Source: an uncultured Alistipes sp. (lineage in GTDB: Bacteria > Bacteroidota > Bacteroidia > Bacteroidales > Rikenellaceae). From it: a stretch of DNA of 30,824 nucleotides. Location: contig UQNV01000025.1 of assembly GCA_900542505.1 (NCBI GenBank), positions 1 through 30,824 on the forward strand. Direction: 5' to 3'. Position numbers and translations under genes: made by a program. The notes beneath the pieces were generated by a model that was not told the DNA's origin, made no database searches, and saw nothing but the letters and a program-made list of their open reading frames with translations. This document shows, piece by piece, positions 23,669-30,824 of this stretch (positions are counted from its first letter, which is position 1; every line of letters starts with the position of its first letter).

Positions 23669-26206
23669 TCAGAGCTCGGTGAGCCGGTAGTCGCCGGCTC
23701 GCTCTGCAACCGCACGCTGCAGCTGCTCGGCCGTGACGGCGTCATCGGCGCAGCGGACCGTCGCCACGGGCGGCTCCAGCGTCACGCTGGCCTGAACGCC
23801 CGCAACGGAGTTGAGCGCCTGCTCGACATGCATCCGGCAATGGTTGCACATCATCCCGTCGACCTTGAATCTCATTGTTCTTTCCATGGTATCATTCATC
23901 TTTTTATGGGTATCTGTCACATCCGCCCGCAGGTTCCGCTCCGCCGCTTCATCTTCCGCCGCTTCATCCCCGGGAGCGAGCGAGCCGCGGCGCAGACGCA
24001 GGCTGTTGGCCACCACGCTGACGCTGCTAAGCGCCATCGCCGCTCCGCCGAGCATCGGGTCGAGCAGGAATCCGCAGCAGGGATAGAGCACCCCCGCCGC
24101 AACGGGGATGGCCGTCACATTGTAGACGAAGGCCCAGAAGAGGTTCTCGCGAAGCGTACGCCGCGTACGGCGCGAAAGGGTCATCAGTTCGTCGACCTTG
24201 CCCAGGTCGGGGGTCAGCACGGTGACCATCGCCGCATCCATCGCAATGTCGCTTCCGCTGCCCATTGCCACACTGAGGTCGGCGGCCGCCAACGCGGCGC
24301 TGTCGTTGATGCCGTCGCCCACCATGGCCACCCGACGTCCCCCGGCCTGCAGCCTGCGGACGAACCCGGCCTTGGCATCGGGCAGGACACCCGCCTCGAC
24401 ATGGTCGATACCTGCCGCACGGGCCACCTCGAGGGCCGCCTCCGGGCGGTCGCCCGTGAGCATCCACACCTCGACACCCCGCCGCCGCAACCGCTCCACC
24501 GCCCGGCGCGAACCGGGCCGCAGCCGGTCGGCGACGGCCAGCAGGGCCACCACCCTCCGTTCGTCGGCAAACCACACCAGGCTCTTCGCCCCGCGGCTCC
24601 ACTCCCCGGCCTGCCGGAGGAATGCCTCGCCGGGTTCGATGCCCGCCTCGCGAAGCAGCGCCTCGCTGCCGACCCAATAGCGGCGTCCCGACACCCGGCC
24701 CGCAACGCCGCGTCCGGGCAGCGTTTCGAAGTCCGACAGCTCGACCCGCGCCCGTTCGCCCAGCGAGCGGGCCACCGCCTCCGAGAGAGGGTGCTCCGAG
24801 CGGAGCGTCAGGGCACAGAGCACATCGCGCAGCCGCTCCGCCTCCGCTGCCGGGAGTTCGGCCCAGAGGGCGTCGCTCACCTCGGGATGCCCCTCGGTGA
24901 GGGTCCCCGTCTTGTCGAGCACCACCGTATCGATTTCAGCCGCCGACTCGAGACTCTCGGCATCACGCACCAGAATGCCCGCCGAGGCCCCCTTGCCCAC
25001 GCCCACCATCACGGCCGTCGGCGTGGCCAGCCCCAGCGCACAGGGGCAGGCAATCACCAGCACCGTCACCGCCGCCAGCACCCCGTGCGAGAAGCCCTCC
25101 TCGGGGGACAGAAGCCACCAGCCCGCAAAGGCGAGCAACGCCACGGCAAAGACCACCGGCACGAACACGCGCGCGATGCGGTCGACCAGACGCTCGACCG
25201 GAGCCCGGCTTCCCTGCGCCTCACGCACCGACCGGACGATGTGGGAGAGCAGCGTCGCACCGCCGCACCGCGTCACCTCGAAGCGGAGCGTTCCGCTCCC
25301 GTTGACCGTACCGGCAAAGAGGCGGTCGCCCGGTTGCTTGGCACATGGAAGCGGTTCGCCCGTCAGCAGGCTCTCGTCGACATACGACGAGCCGCCGATG
25401 ACCCGTCCGTCGGCAGCAATGCGCTCACCCGGCCGGACCGACACCACGTCGCCCGACTGCAGTGCCGACAGGGGAATCCACGCCTCGCCGTCGGGCCGCA
25501 CGACGCGCACCGTCGCGGGTTGCAGCCCGCTCAGCCGGCGCACGGCCTCCGAGGCGCTCCGCCGGGCCCTCATCTCGAGCATCCGCCCGAGCAGGATGAA
25601 GGCCACCACGACGCTCGCCGACTCGAAATAGAGGTGCGGCTCGACGCCCCGTTCGAGCCAGAAGCGGGGATAGAGCAGATTGAAAAGGCTGAAGAGGTAG
25701 GCCACCCCGGTGCTGGCCGCCACGAGCGTGTCCATGTTGGCCGCACCGTGCCGGAGCTGACGCCAGGCCCGGCGGAAGAAGCCGCCACCCAGTCCGAAGA
25801 CCACCGGTGTCGAGAGCACCCACAACAGGTACCCCGCCCACGGCTGCTCACCCCAGACCATTCCGACGACCGCCACGGGCACCGCCAGCGACAAGGCCCA
25901 CACGGCACGACGGCGCAGGGCGCGGTATTCAACCTCGCGTTCGCGCTCGGCTGCGTCGAACGCCTCGCCCTCGCTTGCGACAAGCAGGTCGTAGCCCGCC
26001 TCCTGCACCGCACGGCGCAGCGTCTCGGGGGTGCAGACCCCCGGGTCGTAGCTGATGCCGGCCGTCGAGGCCGCATAGTTGACCGAGGCGTCGGCGACGC
26101 CCTGCTGACGGCGGAGCACCTGCCCCACCCGTGCGGCGCAGGCCGCACAGCTCATACCCGAAACGGGAAAGACCGCTTCGACAGTCCGGCTCTTTGTCTT
26201 GTTCAT
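23669..26206 (-). CDS. copA: copper-exporting P1B-type ATPase with N- and C-terminal HMA domains
   Basis: An 845-residue Cu+ efflux ATPase. An N-terminal heavy-metal-associated (HMA) domain carries GMSCAAC (Cys20, Cys23). The P-type core has TGE (282-284), the transmembrane CPC (387-389), phosphorylated Asp431 (DKTGT), HP (472-473) and GDGIND (630-635). Later helices hold YN (695-696) and M-x2-SS (724-728), the copper signature of P1B-1 pumps. After the core, a hydrophilic linker leads to a second HMA domain with GMMCNHC (Cys787, Cys790), resembling a CopZ chaperone. The linker-HMA junction (codons 766-780) is strikingly A-rich and Met-rich. ATG 26206 is chosen because the HMA domain starts directly after. 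A metal-linked AraC-type regulator lies 229 bases upstream on the same strand. Confidence 0.95.
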   Translation of the reverse strand: MNKTKSRTVEAVFPVSGMSCAACAARVGQVLRRQQGVADASVNYAASTAGISYDPGVCTPETLRRAVQEAGYDLLVASEGEAFDAAEREREVEYRALRRRAVWALSLAVPVAVVGMVWGEQPWAGYLLWVLSTPVVFGLGGGFFRRAWRQLRHGAANMDTLVAASTGVAYLFSLFNLLYPRFWLERGVEPHLYFESASVVVAFILLGRMLEMRARRSASEAVRRLSGLQPATVRVVRPDGEAWIPLSALQSGDVVSVRPGERIAADGRVIGGSSYVDESLLTGEPLPCAKQPGDRLFAGTVNGSGTLRFEVTRCGGATLLSHIVRSVREAQGSRAPVERLVDRIARVFVPVVFAVALLAFAGWWLLSPEEGFSHGVLAAVTVLVIACPCALGLATPTAVMVGVGKGASAGILVRDAESLESAAEIDTVVLDKTGTLTEGHPEVSDALWAELPAAEAERLRDVLCALTLRSEHPLSEAVARSLGERARVELSDFETLPGRGVAGRVSGRRYWVGSEALLREAGIEPGEAFLRQAGEWSRGAKSLVWFADERRVVALLAVADRLRPGSRRAVERLRRRGVEVWMLTGDRPEAALEVARAAGIDHVEAGVLPDAKAGFVRRLQAGGRRVAMVGDGINDSAALAAADLSVAMGSGSDIAMDAAMVTVLTPDLGKVDELMTLSRRTRRTLRENLFWAFVYNVTAIPVAAGVLYPCCGFLLDPMLGGAAMALSSVSVVANSLRLRRGSLAPGDEAAEDEAAERNLRADVTDTHKKMNDTMERTMRFKVDGMMCNHCRMHVEQALNSVAGVQASVTLEPPVATVRCADDAVTAEQLQRAVAERAGDYRLTEL

Positions 26207-26231
26207 GGATGCACGTTGTTTGATGCGCAGA

Positions 26232-26239
26232 CAAAGGTA
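26232..26239 (-). promoter_or_regulatory. -7 box of copA
   Basis: The minus strand reads TACCTTTG 25 bases before the copA ATG. The expected -33 TTTG is absent, which fits a promoter that needs an activator. Confidence 0.6.
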
Positions 26240-26286
26240 GGACTCGGGCGGCGGAAGCCCGTTACAGAATTCTGGATAAGATTTAC

Positions 26287-26307
26287 ATCCGGTTATATCC
26301 GACCGGA
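26287..26307. promoter_or_regulatory. candidate regulator-binding site upstream of copA
   Basis: ATCCG occurs twice exactly 10 bases apart (26287 and 26297), within an inverted repeat TCCGGT-N8-ACCGGA (26288-26293 with 26302-26307). It lies about 50 bases upstream of the copA -7 box. AraC proteins often bind direct repeats spaced by helical turns. The assignment is inference. Confidence 0.35.
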
Positions 26308-26435
26308 AAGGGGCGCCGGGGAGGAGAGACGACAGGGCAGGCCGGGAGGCCGGACGCAGGAACGCCAAGAGATGCCAAGGGAAAACAAAGCGGGCCCGAA
26401 GAGACGCGGACAACGGACGGCAGGGTCGGGCAGCG

Positions 26436-27011
26436 TCACTTCACCTCGTCGAGCGGGCGCCGGGCATGCTCCCCGAGCCGGCGGAAGGCGCTCGGCGTGA
26501 GGCCTGTTTCACGGCGGAACTGGGCGCTCAGATGGGCCACGCTCGAGTAGTGGAGCAGGTCGGCGATTTCACCCACAGAGAGCTCCCCTTCGGAGAGCAG
26601 CTCCTTGACCCGCTCGATTTTCTGGGCGATGTAGTAGCGCTCGACGGTGGTGCCGCACGCCTCGGTGAAGAGCTTGCTCAGCAGGCTGTAGTCGGCGTGG
26701 CAACGCTCGGCGAGGTAATCGGAGAGGTTGACGCGGGCAGCCGAGGCGTCGTAGTGGACCAGCTCGATGACGGCCGTACGGATACGCTCGACCAGACGGT
26801 CGCGCGGGTCGTCGAGCAGTTCGAACCCGCACTCCTCGAGGGCTCGGCGCACCTCGTCGCGCCGTGCGACGGGCAGCGGGTCCGAAAGTTCGGCCTCGCC
26901 CAGCACCACACGTACGGGGTGCAACTCCAGCCGTTCGAGCAGGCGGGTGACCACCATCACGCAGCGGTTGCAGACCATGTTCTTGATATGGAGGATACGC
27001 GTTTCGTCCAT
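26436..27011 (-). CDS. AraC-type regulator with N-terminal HMA-like metal-binding segment
   Basis: A 191-residue DNA-binding protein. Residues 1-70 look like a heavy-metal-associated fold: [24 protein letters not shown] with Cys14 and Cys17 in M-x-C-x2-C, then a beta-alpha-beta-like pattern ending [12 protein letters not shown]. Residues about 95-185 form an AraC/XylS double helix-turn-helix: [44 protein letters not shown], then [35 protein letters not shown]. It precedes copA on the same strand. The combination suggests a copper (or other soft-metal) sensor that activates copA; this is inference, since known copper sensors are mostly CueR, CsoR or CopY types. Start ATG 27011 is chosen because the HMA-like fold begins at once and a -7 box lies 40 bases upstream. 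Confidence 0.85.
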   Translation of the reverse strand: MDETRILHIKNMVCNRCVMVVTRLLERLELHPVRVVLGEAELSDPLPVARRDEVRRALEECGFELLDDPRDRLVERIRTAVIELVHYDASAARVNLSDYLAERCHADYSLLSKLFTEACGTTVERYYIAQKIERVKELLSEGELSVGEIADLLHYSSVAHLSAQFRRETGLTPSAFRRLGEHARRPLDEVK

Positions 27012-27050
27012 GGCTTTGCCGAAGCGGTCCGCCACAGAGCGGCCGCGGAA

Positions 27051-27058
27051 CAAAGATA
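27051..27058 (-). promoter_or_regulatory. -7 box of the AraC-type regulator
   Basis: The minus strand reads TATCTTTG 40 bases before the ATG, directly downstream of a run of nine A (plus T 27061-27069). Confidence 0.65.
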
Positions 27059-27196
27059 CGTTTTTTTTTCGCAATCGGGGCTCGGCCGCCACGGCAGCCG
27101 GTGTCCGCGCACCCGCCGCAAAACGGATGCGGGCGGATGCCGGCTCCGTCACGCCGACATCCGCCGCAGGTCGGGAAGAGACTCGGGGCCTCCGGC

Positions 27197-27991
27197 TCAG
27201 AAGCGGAAGCTCACGTAGGCCCGAATGCCCGAGGCCTTTATCTTGCCGAACGATGCGGGTTCCGCCTCGCCTTCAGCCGCATCGAAGCTGAATCCGTTGT
27301 ACTTGCAGCTGCCCCAGCGAGCCTCGACGCCCACGCCGATGACTCCGTAGGAGAGCATGCCGCCCGAAACGAAGTACGAAGCGTAGTTGTAGCCGAAGGC
27401 CGAACCGTCGTAGAGCATGGCAAAGGTGGGCGCATAACGGAAATAGAGGTGGATGTTGAGCCGGCGAAGCGGCGACACGGTAATCGAGGGGCCCACATGC
27501 ATGGAGATTTCACCCTTGTGAATCTCTTCGCCGTAGTTGACGTAGTTCAGGTCGAACCACGTGGCGTCGATACCGAAGCGGAGCACCTTGGCCACCGGCT
27601 TGCGGTGGAGGTAGAAGCTCCGGCCCGAGGTGATTGCGGCTCCGTATTTCGAATGGATGCGCCCGCCCTCCCAGTCGGTGAGGGTTTCGGAGGTATAATT
27701 GAAGTTGAAGTACTTGGGACGGAGCGGCTTGGCGGGCTCCGCCTTTTCCTCCGCAACCGGCAGCTCCTGCACCTCGGCCGCAGCCGGCTCCACGGCGGCA
27801 CCGTCTTCGCCGACAGGCCCGGCGACGGATTCGGCGGCGGCAGGAGCCGCCGCTTCGTCGGAAAGCGTTCCGGCGGCAAGAGGCGCGACGGCCGCCTCAC
27901 CGCTCAACGAATCGGCCGGAGCGGGCTGCTGGGCCGATGCTGCACCGCACACGGCGGCACAAAGGAGAACCAGGGAGAACAGTTTCTTCAT
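27197..27991 (-). CDS. outer-membrane beta-barrel protein (hypothetical)
   Basis: A 264-residue exported protein. Residues 1-21 form a signal peptide (KKLFSLVLLCAAVCGAASA). A low-complexity Ala/Glu/Pro/Ser region follows (about 22-88) and probably spans the periplasm. The C-terminal part alternates aromatic and polar residues (YFNFNYTSETLTDWEGGRIHSKYGAAITSGRSFYLHRK, LRFGIDATWFDLNYVNY, LNIHLYFRYAPTF) and ends in YVSFRF; a terminal Phe is the outer-membrane barrel signal. About eight strands are likely. Two starts are possible, ATG 27997 or 27991; the second gives the cleaner signal peptide. It follows queA by 44 bases and is probably on the same mRNA. Function unknown. Confidence 0.8.
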   Translation of the reverse strand: MKKLFSLVLLCAAVCGAASAQQPAPADSLSGEAAVAPLAAGTLSDEAAAPAAAESVAGPVGEDGAAVEPAAAEVQELPVAEEKAEPAKPLRPKYFNFNYTSETLTDWEGGRIHSKYGAAITSGRSFYLHRKPVAKVLRFGIDATWFDLNYVNYGEEIHKGEISMHVGPSITVSPLRRLNIHLYFRYAPTFAMLYDGSAFGYNYASYFVSGGMLSYGVIGVGVEARWGSCKYNGFSFDAAEGEAEPASFGKIKASGIRAYVSFRF

Positions 27992-28035
27992 ATGCATTTC
28001 ATTTTAAGGGTTGAAATCAATGGCATACCCGCCCG

Positions 28036-29244
28036 TCACGGCATGAGCACCGACGAGTCGCCGTAGCTCAGGAAACGGAAATCGTGCGCCAGAGCGTAGT
28101 CGTATATCCGATGCCAGTCGTCGCCCACGAAGGCCGAGACGAGCAGCAGCAGCGTCGATTTGGGTTGGTGGAAGTTGGTGACGATGCGGCTCACGATGCG
28201 GAAGCGGTAGCCCAGCGGCGTAATCATGATTTGGGTGGCCGCCTTGAGGCGGTCGACACCCTGCGCCTCCATCCATGCGAGCAGCGTCCCGAGCGCCTCG
28301 CGCCCCGAGAACGAGTCGGGGATGTCGTAGAGCTCCCACTGCCCGATAACCCGCGCGGCGTCGGGCTCTCCCCCGCAGCGGATGCGCCACGCCAGGGCCG
28401 TGAGCGACTCGAGCGTACGCACCGAGGTGGTGCCCACGGCGGTGATGTCACCCCAGCGGGCAAGCAGCCGGCCGACGGTCTGCCGCCGCACCTCGAAGTG
28501 CTCGGTGTGCATCGGGTGGCGCGCCGCGTCGTCGTCCTTGACCGGCAGGAAGGTGCCCGCCCCGACGTGGAGCGTCACCTCCTCGAACTCGAAGCCCCGG
28601 GCCTTCATCCGCCCGATGAGCTCCTCCGTAAAGTGCAGCCCGGCGGTGGGGGCGGCCACCGACCCCTCGAACTTCGAGTAGACGGTCTGGTAGCGCGTGT
28701 TGTCGATTTCCTCGCTCTCGCGGTTCAGGTAGGGCGGTATGGGGATGCGGCCGAGCGTCTCGAGCAACTCTCCGAAGGTCATGTCGACCGTCCACTCGAA
28801 GCGGACGCGCTGCTCGCGGCCACCCTCGCCCACGCGCCAGGCACGCAGCTGTTCGGCGCGGCCGTCGTGCTCGAAGTTGATTTCGACGGGCCCCTCCTTC
28901 CACTTCTTGAGGTTGCCCACGATGCACGACCACTCGCAGGCGCCCTTGACGGCAAAGGCGCGCTCGTAATCGGCCGGCTCGCAGGGCTCGAGGCAGAAGA
29001 CCTCGACCCGGGCGCCCGAGGGCTTGTGCATGATGATGCGGGCGCGGATGACCTTCGTATTGTTGAAGACCAGCAGCTGCCCGGCGGGGAGCACCTCGCC
29101 GATTTCGGCGAAGCGGCGCTCCGAAATCTCGCCGCCGCGGTAGACCAGCAGCTTCGAGGCGCTCCGCTCCTCAAGCGGGAACTTGGCGATGCGCTCCTCG
29201 GGCAGGTCGTAGTCGTAGCGGTTGATATCGATATGTCGTTCCAT
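28036..29244 (-). CDS. queA: S-adenosylmethionine:tRNA ribosyltransferase-isomerase
   Basis: QueA transfers and rearranges the ribose of SAM onto preQ1 at tRNA position 34 to make epoxyqueuosine. The protein has 402 residues, longer than E. coli QueA (356). Seen: YDLPEERIAKFPLEERSASKLLVY, LLVFNNTKVIRARI, VEVFCLEP, the TAGLHFTEEL active-site segment, LHVGAGTFLPVKDDD, HTEHFEV, VGTTSVRTLES and TNFHQPKSTLLLLVSAFVG. The extra length lies mainly in the middle around the VDMTFGELLETLGRIPIPPYLNRESEEIDNTRYQTVYS region and the C-terminal half. ATG 29244 gives the standard N-terminus. Divergent from nadB. Confidence 0.96.
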   Translation of the reverse strand: MERHIDINRYDYDLPEERIAKFPLEERSASKLLVYRGGEISERRFAEIGEVLPAGQLLVFNNTKVIRARIIMHKPSGARVEVFCLEPCEPADYERAFAVKGACEWSCIVGNLKKWKEGPVEINFEHDGRAEQLRAWRVGEGGREQRVRFEWTVDMTFGELLETLGRIPIPPYLNRESEEIDNTRYQTVYSKFEGSVAAPTAGLHFTEELIGRMKARGFEFEEVTLHVGAGTFLPVKDDDAARHPMHTEHFEVRRQTVGRLLARWGDITAVGTTSVRTLESLTALAWRIRCGGEPDAARVIGQWELYDIPDSFSGREALGTLLAWMEAQGVDRLKAATQIMITPLGYRFRIVSRIVTNFHQPKSTLLLLVSAFVGDDWHRIYDYALAHDFRFLSYGDSSVLMP

Positions 29245-29267
29245 TCGTTATCTTAATTTGACACGCG

Positions 29268-29275
29268 CAAAGATA
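29268..29275 (-). promoter_or_regulatory. -7 box of queA
   Basis: The minus strand reads TATCTTTG 23 bases before the ATG. A TTTG lies upstream at 29293-29290, but the 14-base spacer is shorter than usual. Confidence 0.6.
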
Positions 29276-29413
29276 CGCAAAACATTCTGCAAATCCGCAC
29301 CGGAGGCCCCGCAACGTCGCCCCACCCGGGATAATACGGGAAGAAAAACGCCGCAAAGAGCGCCCCGCCTGCGATTCCATGGCTCCGGGCGAGGCCTTTC
29401 CCGATATTTTTTG

Positions 29414-29421
29414 TAACTTTG
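29414..29421 (+). promoter_or_regulatory. -7 box of nadB
   Basis: TAACTTTG 25 bases before the nadB ATG. The -33 region has only TTTC. Confidence 0.55.
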
Positions 29422-29446
29422 CAGCGCTTTAATGCTCTGAAATCTT

Positions 29447-30824
29447 ATGAAAACCGACTTTCTGGTTATCGGTTCCGGCGCGGCAGGTCTCTGCTTTGCG
29501 CTGAAGGCCGCCTCCCACGGACACGTGACCCTCGTGACCAAGGGCGAAATGAACGAGTGCAACACCAACTACGCACAGGGCGGTATTTGCTCGGTGACCT
29601 ACGCTCCCGACACGTTCGAAAAACACATCGAGGATACGCTCGTCTGCGGCGCCGGGAAGTGCGACCGGGAAGCGGTCGAGCTGGTCGTTCGCCGCGCACC
29701 GGAGCTCATCGCCGACCTCATCGCCTGGGGTACGCGCTTCGACAAGACTCCCGACGGACGTTTCGAGCTCAACCGCGAAGGCGGACACTCGGAGCACCGC
29801 ATCCTCCACCACGAAGACCTCACGGGCGCCGAAATCGAACGGGCGCTGGTCGAGGAGGTGCAGCGCCATCCCAACATCACCGTGCTGGAGCACCACTTCG
29901 CCATCGACCTGTTGACGCAGCACCACCTGGGCGAGTTCGTCACCCGCCATACGCGCGGCCTGGCCTGCTTCGGCGCCTATGTGCTCAACCTCGACACCAA
30001 CGAAATCGAAACCATGCTCGCCAAGGTGACCGTCGTGGCCACGGGCGGGTGCGGCAACATCTACTCCTCGACCTCGAACCCCATCGTCGCCACGGGCGAC
30101 GGCATCGCCATGTGCCACCGCGCCAAGGCCATCACCGAGAACATGGAGTTCATCCAATTCCACCCCACGACGCTCTACCACCCCGGCGAGAAGCCCAACT
30201 TCCTCATCACGGAGGCGATGCGCGGCTTCGGCGCCATCCTGCGGCTGCAGAACGGCGAGGAGTTCATGGACAAGTACCACCCGATGAAGTCGCTCGCGCC
30301 GCGCGACGTGACGGCCCGCGCCATCTACCGCGAAATGACCAAGCGGGGCGAGGATTTCGTCTACCTCGACGTGACGCACAAGGACCCCGAATCGGTCAAG
30401 AGCCACTTCCCCAACATCTACGAAAAGTGCCTCTCCATCGGCATCGACATCACGCGCCAGTGGATTCCCGTCACCCCGGCGGCACACTACTGCTGCGGCG
30501 GCGTGAAGGTCGACACCAACGGCCAGACCTCCATCAAGCGGCTCTACGCGCTGGGCGAGACCTCCTGCACGGGGCTGCACGGAGCGAACCGCCTGGCCTC
30601 CAACTCGCTCATCGAGGCGCTGGTCTACGCCGACCAGGCCGCACGCCACGCCGCGGAGGTGCTCGACCGCACCGATTTCCAGGAGGGCATTCCCGACTGG
30701 GACTTCGAGGGCACACAGCACACCGAGGAGATGCTCATGCTCATCCAGTCGAAGCGCGAGGTGCAGCAAATCATGTCCAACTACGTGGGCATCGTGCGCT
30801 CGAACCTCTCGCTCAAGCGCGCCA
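29447..30824 (+). CDS. nadB: L-aspartate oxidase, 3' end cut by the window
   Basis: NadB oxidises L-aspartate to iminoaspartate, the first step of de novo NAD synthesis. The frame is open from ATG 29447 to the window end, giving 459 residues of an expected 520 or so. The FAD-binding start DFLVIGSGAAGLCFALKA, the NTNYAQGGI segment, GGHSEHRILHHEDLTG, VVATGGCGNIYSSTSNP, the substrate-region NMEFIQFHPTTLY, APRDVTARAI, PAAHYCCGGVKVDTNG and LYALGETSCTGLHGANRLASNSLIEALVYA are all family hallmarks shared with succinate dehydrogenase/fumarate reductase flavoproteins. The Glu in MEFIQFHP is the residue that separates aspartate oxidase from fumarate reductases. No other nad gene is visible before the window ends. 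Confidence 0.95.
   Translation, partial: MKTDFLVIGSGAAGLCFALKAASHGHVTLVTKGEMNECNTNYAQGGICSVTYAPDTFEKHIEDTLVCGAGKCDREAVELVVRRAPELIADLIAWGTRFDKTPDGRFELNREGGHSEHRILHHEDLTGAEIERALVEEVQRHPNITVLEHHFAIDLLTQHHLGEFVTRHTRGLACFGAYVLNLDTNEIETMLAKVTVVATGGCGNIYSSTSNPIVATGDGIAMCHRAKAITENMEFIQFHPTTLYHPGEKPNFLITEAMRGFGAILRLQNGEEFMDKYHPMKSLAPRDVTARAIYREMTKRGEDFVYLDVTHKDPESVKSHFPNIYEKCLSIGIDITRQWIPVTPAAHYCCGGVKVDTNGQTSIKRLYALGETSCTGLHGANRLASNSLIEALVYADQAARHAAEVLDRTDFQEGIPDWDFEGTQHTEEMLMLIQSKREVQQIMSNYVGIVRSNLSLKRA

Noticed and set aside
23880..23905. Programmed frameshift at AAAAAG in the copA linker
   Set aside because: A -1 slip would reach TGA within three codons and drop the C-terminal HMA, but the zero-frame T_AAA_AAG is a poor tandem slippery site; internal initiation or simple fusion explains the A-rich tract better.
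23528..26500. 990-codon open frame on the plus strand opposite copA
   Set aside because: It mirrors a well-supported copA, has no recognisable domain and is rich in Arg/Pro/His as expected for antisense frames in GC-rich DNA.
29245..29446. preQ1 riboswitch in front of queA
   Set aside because: The queA -7 box lies only 23 bases from the ATG, leaving no room for an aptamer, and no preQ1-like hairpin is visible.

Overview
The window looks like chromosomal DNA from a GC-rich Bacteroidales bacterium, most likely Alistipes or another Rikenellaceae; this is inferred. The signs are many TAnnTTTG -7 boxes, some with TTTG 19-20 bases upstream (the Bacteroidetes sigma-ABfr promoter), A-rich translation starts without Shine-Dalgarno motifs, an xerC-hpf pair, and gene forms typical of the order. 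The first 32 bases are not biological. They are an Illumina Nextera adapter, so the window starts at a contig end and the first gene has a false C-terminus.

Layout. 1-3.6 kb: secreted esterase (minus), then XerC recombinase and hibernation factor HPF (plus), and a MATE exporter (minus). 3.6-5.6 kb: tRNA-Glu with its own promoter and terminator, a DUF3298-type lipoprotein, and an almost gene-free stretch. That stretch holds two 127-bp copies of a promoter-plus-leader element, each followed by a terminator hairpin, which I read as two small RNA genes. 5.6-10.5 kb: a tight minus-strand operon with an FAD-dependent dehydrogenase followed by three glycosyltransferases (GT2, GT4, GT4). 10.6-13.5 kb: tRNA-Leu, a flavin reductase-like protein, a radical SAM protein and YaaA. 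13.5-18 kb: dxs (minus), and divergent from it two paralogous membrane proteins whose outer domain resembles the LecA/PA-IL lectin fold with a long insertion. 18-20.6 kb: pyrH and frr, separated by a small membrane ORF and a membrane-anchored TlpA-like thioredoxin. 20.7-23.6 kb: enolase and a divergent cation/proton antiporter. 23.6-27 kb: a copper module with a CopA ATPase carrying HMA domains at both ends and a short AraC-type regulator with a CxxC metal-binding front. 27-30.8 kb: an outer-membrane beta-barrel protein behind queA, and nadB (plus), which runs off the window end.

Most of this is housekeeping: isoprenoid precursors (dxs), glycolysis (eno), UMP kinase and ribosome recycling (pyrH, frr), NAD synthesis (nadB), queuosine (queA) and chromosome dimer resolution (xerC). 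The parts most worth follow-up are the paired LecA-like membrane proteins, the duplicated small-RNA element, and the copper module with its candidate metal-sensing AraC regulator and possible internal chaperone start in copA.
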